NCBI GenBank assembly: GCA_036227345.1
Contig: CP109469.1
Span: forward strand, 1-64,000
Source of the DNA: Streptomyces sp. NBC_01463
GTDB lineage: Bacteria > Actinomycetota > Actinomycetes > Streptomycetales > Streptomycetaceae
DNA: 64,000 bases
Direction of reading: 5' to 3'
Within the stretch, counting starts at the first letter, position 1. Each line of letters starts with the position of its first letter. The position numbers were made by a program, and so were the translations under genes. Under the pieces are notes generated by a model that saw only the letters and a program-made list of their open reading frames with translations, ran no database searches and was not told the DNA's origin. Below are positions 1-8,485 of the stretch, in pieces.

Positions 1-830
1 ACCCCTCCGAGATTTCCGTTGGTTGAGCCAAAGGTTGGTAGGGGTGGGAGTGGGATCTCTAGTGATTCGTCGACGCCCAGGTCGTTGACTTCACGCAGGA
101 GCTGAGCTTCCTCCGTGAGGGCTTGTGCTTCGACTGTCGCAACGTGTGAGAGGCCTAGGGCATCGTCGCGCTCGTGCTGAGCTCGCCCGAGTTGACTCTG
201 TGCTGTCTGGTGGTGGATCTGGGCTTCGGAGAGCTGCTCTTGGAGCTGGGCCCGTGTATCTGCATTGGGCTGCCGGGGTGCGAGATTGTTGATCTGGTGG
301 TTGAGGCTGGCGATTTGAGATTGCAGCTGGCCGACGACCATGAGCAGCATCATCACCATCTGGTTGGCAGCGATGAGGGTCTGGTCACTTGTTTCACGGA
401 GCTGACGTACGCGGAGAAGTTCGGCCTGGACGTCTTTGAGTTCGCTCAGTGCATCGATGAGCTGCTGCTGCGACGTCTCTTCTGGACTGATTAGAGGGGT
501 GGGGTCCTTGCCGGACTTCGTGAAGATGGGCTTGGCCTGGTTACAGAGAGCCTGTTGGTCCTCGGGGGTCTCGGTGCAGATGTCAGCGACTGCTTCGAGG
601 AATTCCCAGGTGATGTCCTTGCCCTTGAACATCGCGTAGACGGCTGTGCGCTTGGGCATCTCGCCGCCGAAGTGGTCGGGGGTGAGCCGGCGGAGCACTT
701 CGGCGCGGTTGAGCGAGGCCTGCTCACGCCAGAGGTCCATGAGGGAGACGAGCTGGTGGTGTTCTTCGCAGGCCCCCTGGAGGGGTGCGGTGGCCGGTCG
801 GCCTCCAGATCGCTGCCTCTCGGCTGCCAC
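1..830 (-). CDS. HTH/coiled-coil protein, C-terminus beyond window
   Basis: The frame is open from a GTG at 830 to the left edge, so at least 276 residues are encoded and the end is missing. The GTG follows GAGAGGGA at a good ribosome-binding distance, and a TGA lies just upstream in frame. Residues about 25-95 form a helical domain with HTH character (SLNRAEVLRRL, then PKRTAVYAMFKGKDITWEFL), like the N-termini of the proteins starting at 12977, 16003 and 48676. Next comes a heptad-rich coiled coil (about 115-240) containing a Met/Leu-rich stretch MVMMLLMVV. A short proline-rich part follows. Divergent from it, about 330 bases away, lies a small two-helix membrane protein gene (1161). The target is unknown; a DNA-binding or signalling role with the membrane partner is inference. 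Confidence 0.75.
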   Translation of the reverse strand, partial: MAAERQRSGGRPATAPLQGACEEHHQLVSLMDLWREQASLNRAEVLRRLTPDHFGGEMPKRTAVYAMFKGKDITWEFLEAVADICTETPEDQQALCNQAKPIFTKSGKDPTPLISPEETSQQQLIDALSELKDVQAELLRVRQLRETSDQTLIAANQMVMMLLMVVGQLQSQIASLNHQINNLAPRQPNADTRAQLQEQLSEAQIHHQTAQSQLGRAQHERDDALGLSHVATVEAQALTEEAQLLREVNDLGVDESLEIPLPPLPTFGSTNGNLGG

Positions 831-1071
831 CGTTCCCTCTCACTGTTGTTCGCGGACTACCCCGGAGCCCCGACAGCGAGTGTCGAGTCAACTGTGGCTC
901 TGAGCTGCGCTTTCACGCCTGCTGGGGTTGTCCGCGGATAACCCCGAACGTTCGCCGGATGCGCTCAGGCGGACGATTCGACCGTGCTGGTCGCTCATCG
1001 TGGTTGGAGAACCTCTCGGCCGTCGTCCCTTGTGGGCGTCAGGCCTCCATCCAACGAAAGGACTCATCACC

Positions 1072-1164
1072 ATGGTGAGGGAGAAGTGCCCGCTGGATCT
1101 TGTATTTCATCAGATCCACGGCCCCGGGTTGAGTGGCCGGCAGTTGGCAGGGGGGACCCGTTGA
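1072..1164 (+). CDS. possible 30-codon leader ORF
   Basis: An ATG follows GAAAGGAC. The 30-codon frame ends in TGA, which overlaps the TTG start of the next gene (TTGA). This layout fits translational coupling. The peptide resembles nothing I recognise, so the ORF may be fortuitous. Confidence 0.3.
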   Translation: MVREKCPLDLVFHQIHGPGLSGRQLAGGTR

Positions 1165-1340
1165 CTGCGCAGGGGCTCTACGCGCTGGCCGTCTTGGGTG
1201 GCCTGCTTATCCTGACGGTCGGTGGCCTGGTCACCTACCTGGCCTACCGTCACCGGGAGCTGGGTGTGGCGATGTTGGTCGGGTTCGGTGCGGTAACGCT
1301 GATCATCGCTGCGCTGGCACTGGGCTCAAGCATCGGGTAA
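1161..1340 (+). CDS. small two-helix membrane protein
   Basis: Encodes 59 residues from a TTG preceded by GGCAGGGGGG. Two hydrophobic helices (about 6-25 and 35-55) flank a short basic loop, YLAYRHREL. It resembles the protein at 14593-14805: both have L...GLLIL.(S/G)GLV before the loop and a Val/Ile/Ala-rich second helix. It is divergent from the HTH/coiled-coil gene at the left edge. An upstream in-frame ATG would give 118 residues, but the added part does not look coding. Function unknown; a membrane partner for the neighbouring HTH protein is inference. Confidence 0.6.
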   Translation: MTAQGLYALAVLGGLLILTVGGLVTYLAYRHRELGVAMLVGFGAVTLIIAALALGSSIG

Positions 1341-1920
1341 GGGATGTGCGAGGACGGGCGGGCGGCGGATCACCATCCGCGGGCAAATCGCCGGACTCGC
1401 CCACGTCAGCCACGACGTCGCCGAGTTCCTACGGCGGGCCGGCCTTCCCGACCCCGAGCAGCTCCTCGGCGACACGTCGTGAGTGCAGTAGCGCAGCCTC
1501 CGCGCGCACCGCTACGAGGCGGCGTAGCGCTCCGGCGAAATGTCCTGGGCGCCGTGCGCCATCCCAGGGGCGGGCAGCGCCCAGGGGGTATGAGCGCGGG
1601 TCTGCCGGGTCAGAGCCGTGATCGTCGGTGACCCCGGGTTCCGGGGGCTGCGCGGGCTGACCGCGCTTTCTTCCAGAAACGCGCGTTCTCCTCCGCTTCG
1701 GCCCGCTCCTCGGCGCTCCGCTCCCCGTCCCGCGGGGTCGCGCCTGCCTGGCAACAGGACCCACGCCTACGCGCATGGCAACCAACCTTCACCGACCGAA
1801 CGACACCCGAGCAGCGCGGTACCCGCCCCCCGCTACCCTCACCAGTGAAAGCTCGAACTGCACACCCAGTGCGCATCACACGACGTCTATGAGCCGATGC
1901 ACAAACTGGGAATAGTTGCT
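1341..1920. other. no confident gene
   Basis: There is one protein-like stretch on the plus strand, 1369-1476, reading ITIRGQIAGLAHVSHDVAEF and ending in ...LLGDTS with a stop. It has no ATG, GTG or TTG start in frame. On the minus strand 1610-1730 reads as a charged helical fragment (ERAEAEENARFWKKA). Both look like remnants. Base composition becomes clearly more AT-rich from about 1880. Confidence 0.3.
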
Positions 1921-2517
1921 CTATCTCCGAGTGCCCTCGATTTCGAGCAGTGCGTCTCTGCTTTCTCTCATGAAATCTTGATATGCATATTTCATTGCTG
2001 CCCCTCTTTCCTTAGCCTCTTCGTCGTATTCATGCATTTCTTCCTCCGTCGGCGACGGCGTCTCCGTGAGCTCATCGGACCAGAACTTAAGGGTTTCGTA
2101 CATTCTCCCCACACATGTCCTTAAATACCTCCCAGAGTTATGTACGGAATCGGGGCCCAACAGAACAAGGTGGCTGCACGTCACGTGAACCCTGTTGAAA
2201 GTTCTACTCAGGTCTCTAAATTCCTCTTCAGTAGCGGAAGAACCTTCGCGTAGCTTCATCCTGAAGTCGTATGCCTCGGAGGATACTTCCCCATAGGCAT
2301 CAAGAACTTCCCGGTAATTCCTTTGTCTCTCCTGACGCACCCAGTGAACGTGTTCTGCCGCCGCTTGATCCGATACCTGTTGGCGCACAGCCCAGGCGTT
2401 CGTCTCGGCACCAATACGCGCTCCTCGCACGGCGGCAAAGCCACCTACTGCAGCCCCGCCGACGGCTCCTAGGAGGCCTGCCACTCCAGCTACCGCAGCA
2501 GCCAGTCCCTGATCCAT
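1921..2517 (-). CDS. hypothetical protein with N-terminal membrane helix
   Basis: Encodes 198 residues. Residues about 5-32 form a glycine/alanine-rich hydrophobic helix (AGVAGLLGAVGGAAVGGF). The rest is a soluble helical domain with many Glu, Arg and Tyr residues, including HWVRQERQRNYREVLDAY. Glycine-rich anchors followed by a long helical domain of this sort occur in many uncharacterised Streptomyces proteins. The 3' half (1921-2260) is noticeably richer in A and T than the neighbours, which suggests separate acquisition. No catalytic motif is visible. The upstream 2518-2941 region has no convincing gene and probably holds the promoters of this gene and the one at 2942. Confidence 0.65.
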   Translation of the reverse strand: MDQGLAAAVAGVAGLLGAVGGAAVGGFAAVRGARIGAETNAWAVRQQVSDQAAAEHVHWVRQERQRNYREVLDAYGEVSSEAYDFRMKLREGSSATEEEFRDLSRTFNRVHVTCSHLVLLGPDSVHNSGRYLRTCVGRMYETLKFWSDELTETPSPTEEEMHEYDEEAKERGAAMKYAYQDFMRESRDALLEIEGTRR

Positions 2518-2941
2518 GCCGTCGAATTTGCCACGGAAGGACCCTCACGTTCATGTGAACGCTGGATCTCTGTCGGAGAACTGGGGCCCTGCGGTGTTCC
2601 GGCTGCCAGCTCAGCGAGAGGCATGTCCTGGTCGCGGCGTTGAGCACTGCCCCGTCGGCAACTGCGGGAAAAACTGTGCGGGCGCCGTCGAAGGACCACG
2701 AGGTGGCGGGAGCGCAGTCTTCGTACGGGCGAGAACGGTACGGCGTGCGACTTCGGCCTGGGCCCGGTGGTGGATCCGGTGGGTTGCGGGTGTGGTCGAG
2801 GTAGGCGGGGCGGTGGGTGCCCAAATGGGGGTGAAGGTGCGGTAGGTGAGTGGTGCCGGCCTGTCCGGGGGTTCGGGTTCGGTGCAGTGGTCGCGGATGG
2901 CATGGCACACCAGGCGATCTGCCTGCGACTATCGTGCCTCC

Positions 2942-3460
2942 GTGACGCTGACCGACACCGAGATAGCCGCCCTGATCGCACCCGCCGGGCTTCACTTCGT
3001 GCAACGACGCCGGGACGAGGTCCAGCTGCCGCCACTGCCCGCAGGGTGCTCACCCGCGAGTGCCCGCCCCGAGCACGGGCGATTCGACTCATACCCGGAC
3101 GAGATTGCCGACGTCGACGCCCCGGATATGGCTGACAAGGTCAACGCGAGTTGGTATCGGATGGCAACGCAATACGGACTCTTCAATCAGGACCGCGAGT
3201 TCCTCCTCGGCGTCGGCTACAACACGCACCCTGCGGACGGGGAGCCCGAAGATGACGGCTGGGCCTGGGTCCAGGTCCGTCTCCTCGACGATTGGGACCT
3301 GGTCACGAGCGAAGTGACCCAGCTTCGGAGCGGGTTCGCGACACTGTTCACTACGCGCTTCGTGCCGGAATTTACCGCAGTGTCGTTGGACGGACGCATG
3401 ATGATGAACACCACCGTCTGGGGCAACGGCACCGTCAGCACCATCGCCATCCGCCCCTAG
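2942..3460 (+). CDS. hypothetical protein
   Basis: The GTG at 2942 starts a 172-residue protein (VTLTDTEIAALIAPAGLHFV). An ATG at 2900 in the same frame is possible, but the preceding residues look non-coding. The C-terminal half is rich in aromatic and beta-type residues (DDGWAWVQVRLLDDWDLV; TAVSLDGRMMMNTTVWGNG) and ends in alternating hydrophobics. There is no signal peptide. I do not recognise the family. It is convergent with the broken relaxase and has no obvious operon partner. Confidence 0.55.
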   Translation: MTLTDTEIAALIAPAGLHFVQRRRDEVQLPPLPAGCSPASARPEHGRFDSYPDEIADVDAPDMADKVNASWYRMATQYGLFNQDREFLLGVGYNTHPADGEPEDDGWAWVQVRLLDDWDLVTSEVTQLRSGFATLFTTRFVPEFTAVSLDGRMMMNTTVWGNGTVSTIAIRP

Positions 3461-3544
3461 CGATCAACTTCGGAGCTCTACTCCTGCTGACAATGAACTC
3501 AGTCGTCGCAGTTTAGAGCGTCGTCGTCGACTAACTTCGCTGTC

Positions 3545-4168
3545 CAAGGACACGCGTCGTCCAGGCGGCGAACCTTGCCGGACAGTACGACGTGGTCGTG
3601 GAGGAGGGGCTGGCCGTCGCGGTTCTCGTAGTGGCGGAAGCGGGCAGCCATCACACTGTGGTGAGCGGACTACACGGCGCTGTCGGCGCCGACGCGGACC
3701 CAGAGATGCTCCACCTCGGCCACGGCCAGAACCTCCTCGATGACCCAGGTCGGCAGCTGCTCGATGAGCCGGCGCACCGGTGGTGTGCCCAGGGACCTGG
3801 ACGCTGCCCTGGGGGCGGAAGACGAGGTCGATGCCCGTCCACTTCTGGATCCGGTAGCCGAGCCGGGCCTTCTTGGCCGCGGTAGCCGGGGTGTCGCCGA
3901 CGGCCAGGCAATCGGCGATGATCTGGTCGGCGTCGGGGTGGAGACCTTCGCCGAACAGGTTGCGCACCTGCGCCTCGGTCACCCCGTCCCCGGCATACAG
4001 GCCGACGGCGGGCAGGGCGCGGCCCATCCATACGCCAGGCGGAACGCCGGCTTCCTCCTGCGCCTGGCCCAGGCTCTTACCTCGTGGCCGACGGCCGTCC
4101 CTGACCGCGACCTGACGCAGGTAATACCGGTACGCGGTGCCCTTACTCACTTGCTTGAACGGCATCAT
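3545..4168 (-). pseudogene. degraded MobF-type relaxase (N-terminal fragment)
   Basis: From the ATG at 4168 the frame reads a typical relaxase N-terminus: YRYYLRQVAV, GLYAGDGVTEAQVRNLFGEG, HPDADQI and GIDLVFRPQ. After about residue 125 the similarity moves to another frame (PTWVIEEVLAVAEVEHLWVR) and meets a stop. It resumes around 3650-3590 as AARFRHYENRDGQPLLHDH, the metal-binding histidine part of TrwC/TraA-type relaxases. The gene is therefore frameshifted, internally deleted and cut off after the histidine motif. No helicase part follows. MobF relaxases nick oriT and pilot single-stranded DNA; this copy cannot do so. Confidence 0.8.
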
Positions 4169-4355
4169 GCAACCCAGCCCAGCACGCGAAAACACCTGGT
4201 CAGCGACATGTCCGGGGCACTCCCGTGAGGCGGGAGGGAATCGTCGACTTACCCGTCGGGCATCCCGCGGGGCGAGCAGTCGAGGCCTGCGTCGCCCACA
4301 ACCGCTCCGGACCGGCAGAGCTCCGGTGCGGGCTGTTGTCACCACGTCCGTGTGC

Positions 4356-4607
4356 TCATTGCCTGCGGTGCAGCAGCACCACCGTGGCGATGAGCAGTCC
4401 GGCCAGCGTCGCTATGCCCACGGCCATCGTCAGCGGTTCCTTGAGTACCGGATAGGCGTGGACGAGGAACGCGGCGAACGCGCACGCCATCAGCACGACC
4501 ACCACTCCGATCACGGCCACTGGCAGCACCCACGCCTCACGGTCGGGAACGGCAGGGCCGGGCGCGGGAGCGCCGTCGGGTTGGGGCGGGGATGGAGCGG
4601 TGGTCAT
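4356..4607 (-). CDS. small two-helix membrane protein
   Basis: Encodes 83 residues. A proline-rich cytoplasmic N-terminus (PPQPDGAPAPGPAVPDREAW) is followed by two hydrophobic helices (about 27-49 and 58-78) and a basic tail, HRRQ. It is divergent from the HTH-like gene at 4833, the same layout as at 1161, 12495 and 16187. The about 225-base gap between the two genes should hold both promoters. Function unknown. Confidence 0.6.
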   Translation of the reverse strand: MTTAPSPPQPDGAPAPGPAVPDREAWVLPVAVIGVVVVLMACAFAAFLVHAYPVLKEPLTMAVGIATLAGLLIATVVLLHRRQ

Positions 4608-4832
4608 GGTGTCCCCCTCGGGGTCGGTGCGGTACGCGGTGTTGTCGTTGAACTTGTCTGGTCCGTCTCCACAACCCTCGCCCCCTGGGAGGGCTGGTTG
4701 TCTCGTCCAGCCGATCTTTGTTCCGACGGGTCTTGTACTGCCTTGGGTAGACGTGACTTGTCATCAGTTGTCGTGGCTAGACTCTTCTGGACGTCGCTGG
4801 ACAGCTGGTGGCAAGGGGAAGAAGGGGGGAAC

Positions 4833-5609
4833 ATGGGCCGCTTCATCACCATGCCGAGTGAGTGGGTCCTTCCGCCGGGCCCGGTCCGGGGCTTCACGCA
4901 AGCCCTCTATGACTGGTACAAGGCCGCGGGAAGGCCGTCGTTGACCGAGATCGCCGACGACATCGCCAGCCATGACGCCTTGAGGGGTTCAGCAAGCCGC
5001 GAAACAATCCGCAAGATGCTGCGCGGCGAGACCGTTCCTCAGCGGTGGACCACCGTAGAAGCAGTCCTGACCGTGCTGTGTGAACGTGATGGGACGTCGC
5101 CCCAAGGCGAGCCGGAGTACTCAGAGGTCACCCATGGGCAACGGGTGAAACGCCTGTGGGATGAAGCAGTCGAGGCCGCGCATCAAGCACGGGAACCGAT
5201 CATGCCAAATCCATGGGCACAGAAGGATGAAGCAGGCAGTGGGGAGTCCACGCGCCCTGTGACCGTCGCCGAAGCTGAAGCGCAGGCGGCGATAGAGGAT
5301 GCAGAAATGGCGCACGCTGCAGACACAGGTCAGGTCTCGGCCGTTGCGACTGAGGGAGGAGACCGTAGAGGGCTGGCGCAGCAAAGCAGAGGATCCGGGC
5401 TGGGAGCATGGCCGACAGCCTCGAGTGGGCAGGCGGGGCGGGGAGGATGGCCGACGGCGCCGGGAGTTCCTGCGCATGCCTGGCGAACGAACGGTTCGGA
5501 CCCCTTGCAGGAACCCGAGCGGAACGATCCCTTCCAAGATTGGCAACCAGGGACGGAGTGGGCGGAAGCAGTCGAGAAATCGCAATATCCTAGCGAACCG
5601 CCCTTCTGA
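4833..5609 (+). CDS. HTH-type protein paired with membrane protein
   Basis: Encodes 258 residues from an ATG with a strong GAAGAAGGGGGGA site just upstream. The N-terminal 100 residues are HTH-like: SLTEIADDIASHDALRG, then ASRETIRKMLRGETVPQRW and TTVEAVLTVLC. This is the pattern of XRE-related Streptomyces proteins. A helical link (HGQRVKRLWDEAVEAAHQ) leads to an acidic Ala/Glu region and a disordered Gly/Pro/Trp tail without predicted membrane segments. It is divergent from the small membrane protein at 4356-4607. Role unknown; a DNA-binding regulator is the simplest reading. Confidence 0.65.
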   Translation: MGRFITMPSEWVLPPGPVRGFTQALYDWYKAAGRPSLTEIADDIASHDALRGSASRETIRKMLRGETVPQRWTTVEAVLTVLCERDGTSPQGEPEYSEVTHGQRVKRLWDEAVEAAHQAREPIMPNPWAQKDEAGSGESTRPVTVAEAEAQAAIEDAEMAHAADTGQVSAVATEGGDRRGLAQQSRGSGLGAWPTASSGQAGRGGWPTAPGVPAHAWRTNGSDPLQEPERNDPFQDWQPGTEWAEAVEKSQYPSEPPF

Positions 5610-5699
5610 GGCCCCAGCTCCAAGCCTGGAACTTTGCGGCCCGACGCCAGCGCCTCCCGAACCGGCGTCGAAGTGCCGCCCGTTTTCTCGCGTACAGAG

Positions 5700-5882
5700 C
5701 CATCCCTCGCAACACGTACGGGCCGGGCGGCCGGGCCTCTCGTACGGGCCGTAGGTATGGGAGGGCGACGTCCCCTGACCACGGTGGGCTACTCCTTCAG
5801 GTGCATGCACATCCCCACCCACACCGCGACTGCGAGGGCCAGTGCCGGCACCGCGCTGGGGTGGATGAAGCCGATGTAGCCA
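5700..5882. pseudogene. decayed copy of the 10.5-10.9 kb gene pair
   Basis: Bases 5711-5777 match the 3' end of the gene at 10497-10760, with an internal deletion and frame loss. They keep the shared end GGGAGGGCGACGTCCCCTGA. Immediately after, 5789-5880 on the minus strand match the small membrane protein at 10771-10917 (GYIGFIHPSAVPALALAVAV...MCMHLKE). Its N-terminal 17 residues have been lost. The order and convergent arrangement are the same in both places, so this is an old duplication of the two-gene unit. Nothing else coding is clear between 5610 and 6159. Confidence 0.7.
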
Positions 5883-6159
5883 CGCGCCTTCAACGACAAC
5901 CACGACGGGCACGACACGGCGACGGGGGCCCCTGCGGGTGGCGCGACAGTTCCCGACGCCCTCACGAACCCGAAGGAACGCTCCAAACGCTGGGCCGCGC
6001 AGCAACGCACCCGCCAGCACATCCTCCACCCTCACCAACAACACCCCCTCACCCGCATCGGCATCACCGGATGAGATCGCGGTGTTGATCCTGGAAGCTC
6101 TGCCGGGGACACCAACGAAGAGGTACGGCTGCGCCGTCAGCGCAGCCGATTCCGCTGCG

Positions 6160-7011
6160 TCAGGTCAAGCGGGAGACGTAGGCCGGCGCGAGGGCTCGAA
6201 CTGTGGATTCGGGCAGGTCACCGCTCAGGGCCTGTACTGCCATGTTGACGCCGGGCGTGGTGGGTCCACCGAAAATGTCTTGGAGGAGCTGCAGGCCTTC
6301 CCGGGTGATCTCGCCGACTCGGGGATCGTCGCGCAGGCCGGCAAAAGTGGCTGCGACCTGAGCCACGGGAATGGCTCGGATGATGCGCAGAACGTCGCCG
6401 GCGTCCTTGTTGGCAAGGCGTGCGGGGCGGTCATCCGCTTGCTTCAGGCGGTCGTTGATTTTGAAGGCCTTGGCCACAAGGAGGGCGGCGGGGCCGGCGA
6501 CGTTCACAGTGACCGCTCGGGGGTCGGACGCCTCGAGGCTTGTGATGGTCATGGGTGAGCGGTCGACGGCAGCGACTTCCAGGCCCGGGACCCATCGCGC
6601 TGACATCACACCGTGCGGGGGGATCTTGACACTGCGACTGCCGATTCTGGGGGCCAGTCCCTTGGCCATGAGCAGGTCGAACTCGACCGGAACTTCGCGG
6701 TCGCCGATCTGCTGAGTCCGCGCCCACAAGCCGGGCTGGTTGTCACGCAGCAGCTCGAAGCCCGCCTCCTGGAGCGCTTGATCGAGAAGCGGGGCGTTCT
6801 GCAGGCGGTCGGGGTCGATGCTGATGTCGCCGTCGGAGGTGAAGGGAGAGGTCCGCAGGGCGGCCTCGGGTGTGCGCAGGTAGACGGCCTGCGCGCCGAC
6901 GACGGTCAGGGCGTCGAGCTGGTCGCTGAGGGCGGTCAGTCCGTCCAGGAGGACCCGGCGCGCAACTACGTGGAGCTGCTGGGCATCCACGCCTTCAGGA
7001 ACTATGGCCAT
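6160..7011 (-). CDS. AbiEii-like nucleotidyltransferase (toxin of type IV-like TA)
   Basis: Encodes 283 residues. The ATG at 7011 is chosen because GGGTGGGGAG sits at ideal distance; the GTG at 7032 is less likely. The N-terminus has a nucleotidyltransferase signature, VVGAQAVYLRTPEA followed by SDGDISID, which supplies the two metal-binding aspartates. PVEFDLLMAKGLAP gives the usual third acidic strand. AbiEii toxins are nucleotidyltransferases that act on nucleic acids, and their partners are winged-helix AbiEi antitoxins. The upstream gene (7051-8196) is such a protein, 39 bases away on the same strand. Bacteriostatic toxicity and plasmid stabilisation or phage exclusion are inferred from the family. 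Confidence 0.7.
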   Translation of the reverse strand: MAIVPEGVDAQQLHVVARRVLLDGLTALSDQLDALTVVGAQAVYLRTPEAALRTSPFTSDGDISIDPDRLQNAPLLDQALQEAGFELLRDNQPGLWARTQQIGDREVPVEFDLLMAKGLAPRIGSRSVKIPPHGVMSARWVPGLEVAAVDRSPMTITSLEASDPRAVTVNVAGPAALLVAKAFKINDRLKQADDRPARLANKDAGDVLRIIRAIPVAQVAATFAGLRDDPRVGEITREGLQLLQDIFGGPTTPGVNMAVQALSGDLPESTVRALAPAYVSRLT

Positions 7012-7050
7012 TGTCTCCCCACCCTTGCTCACTGCACAGGACAGCTGAGC

Positions 7051-8196
7051 TTAGGCGGCCTTCCAGTCCTTGATCGTGTGAATGTCCAAGTTCCTCCACT
7101 GTTCGTGGGCGGCCATTCTCTCCAGGACTGCTTCGCCTTCGGCTGGTAGACGTCCGGGACCGCTGAGACAGTCGAGGGCGAGCTGGCTGAGTGCCACATG
7201 CCGCAGGCCGCCGACAGTGCGGGAATTCCAGAAGACCACCGGGTCGTGGGCATCGAGGAAGAGCACGTCAGCCTGCTGCTTCACCTCAAGAAGCCCGAGA
7301 TGGTCCACGAATTCGCCGGAGAAGTGGTCAGGGCGGATGTAGACCATGAGCTGCCCGCCGACGGACAGCGGAGCCACCTCCCGTGCGGCGTAGGAGCCGG
7401 TGATGGCGATGAGGTGGCGGGAGGCGGAGGCGTTGCGGAGTTGGTTGAGTAGGTAGTCGATGCCGTTGGGAGCGATGAAGCCGCTATAGGGACTCAGGTT
7501 GAGCAAGTGGGAATGCTCTGCCCGGGCGCGCAGCAGCCCTTGCCAGTTGACCGTGTGGATGGTGCGACCATCGCGCCGGATCAGAAGCTGGTCCTCGAGG
7601 GCCCCCAGAAGCCGGGAGACATAGGCGAGGCTGAGCCCGGTCGCCTCGGCAAGGTCGCTGGCACGGTAGGGAGGCCTCACGTCCGCCAGGATGCGCACCA
7701 GGCGTTCGGCCTTCGAGCCCGACAAGGTCACCGCCGACGAGGACGGCGAGGCGCTGCGCGGGGCTCGCATCTGGCCCTCGGTGTAGATGAAGATGGCCGG
7801 ACGGTCCGCCCGGATCCAGACGTTGCGGGTCAGATCCAGATAGCTGATGCCGTGAGCGCGCAGGAGATTCTGGGTCTTGGGAGAGATCCAGGGAGCCATG
7901 ACCATCAGCGAGGTGAACGAGTTCACCTGACGGACCAGGTGCAGCTTGCTCAGGAGCTCGGTGTTGACGGTGCGAGGCGTGAGTGAGGACTTCAGGTCCA
8001 CCACGTACCGGGTGGTGTGGCCCAGATCGGTGGAGCGGATCTCGATGACGCGGTCCGTGTACCAGTCAGAAGCATCCTGCTGATAGCCGGGGGCCGCCTC
8101 AACCGTCCAGCCCTCGCCGAAGAGACCGCGCAACTGCTCCAGGCCCGTATCGAAGAGTTGCCTCGGCGACTCCTCTCCGTCACTTTTCAGATCCAC
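7051..8196 (-). CDS. AbiEi-like winged-helix antitoxin/regulator
   Basis: Encodes 381 residues. The first 130 are a restriction-endonuclease-like fold of unknown activity (EIRSTDLGHTTRYVVDLKSS). A winged helix follows, SKAERLVRILADVRPPYRAS and DLAEATGLSLAYVSRLLGAL. A C-terminal domain contains ITGSYAAREVAPL and QADVLFLDAHDPVVFWNS, close to what is seen in AbiEi-like antitoxins. It is first in the operon with the nucleotidyltransferase. In known AbiE systems the antitoxin represses its own promoter by binding inverted repeats. The AT-rich promoter here carries 21-base direct repeats that could be its operator. Confidence 0.65.
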   Translation of the reverse strand: MDLKSDGEESPRQLFDTGLEQLRGLFGEGWTVEAAPGYQQDASDWYTDRVIEIRSTDLGHTTRYVVDLKSSLTPRTVNTELLSKLHLVRQVNSFTSLMVMAPWISPKTQNLLRAHGISYLDLTRNVWIRADRPAIFIYTEGQMRAPRSASPSSSAVTLSGSKAERLVRILADVRPPYRASDLAEATGLSLAYVSRLLGALEDQLLIRRDGRTIHTVNWQGLLRARAEHSHLLNLSPYSGFIAPNGIDYLLNQLRNASASRHLIAITGSYAAREVAPLSVGGQLMVYIRPDHFSGEFVDHLGLLEVKQQADVLFLDAHDPVVFWNSRTVGGLRHVALSQLALDCLSGPGRLPAEGEAVLERMAAHEQWRNLDIHTIKDWKAA

Positions 8197-8244
8197 ATCT
8201 ACTCCAACGGCTACTTAAAGTGACAATTTGCCTGGTTGAGGAAC

Positions 8245-8318
8245 TTTCCTTGATTAAGCAAGCTCCACTTACAGGCAAGTTAACTCTACTTCTCATGTTT
8301 CCTTAGTTAAGCAAGCTC
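8245..8318 (-). promoter_or_regulatory. AT-rich promoter with paired 21-base repeats
   Basis: Two copies of TTTCCTT(GA/AG)TTAAGCAAGCTC lie at 8245-8265 and 8298-8318, 53 bases apart and 19/21 identical. Right after the second copy comes an inverted repeat, GCTCGA-AGA-TCGAGC. The stretch 8210-8340 is far more AT-rich than its surroundings and sits directly upstream of the AbiE-like operon. It is probably that operon's promoter and autoregulatory operator. Confidence 0.6.
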
Positions 8319-8428
8319 GAAGATCGAGCAAGTTTCCCTCCCGGCGCGGTTCCCCTAAGGCGGCAGCCAACGCCGCAAGCGGGGCGCTTTCGCACAGGAC
8401 AGAGCCGGGCACCCCGGCGTCCCGGCCC

Positions 8429-8450
8429 GCCGGGCGGGATCCCGCCCGGC
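8429..8450 (-). terminator. GC palindrome after the 8486 gene
   Basis: A perfect 22-base palindrome (GCCGGGCGGG ATCCCGCCCGGC) lies just beyond the stop codon of the minus-strand gene at 8486. There is no U-tract, as is usual in Streptomyces. Confidence 0.5.
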
Positions 8451-8485
8451 CAACAGACGTGATGCCGGACCGGTGGCCGAGCCGG

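Noticed and set aside
2300..3092. Long arginine/proline-rich minus-strand frames
   Set aside because: Typical shadow composition in GC-rich DNA, overlapping better genes at both sides.
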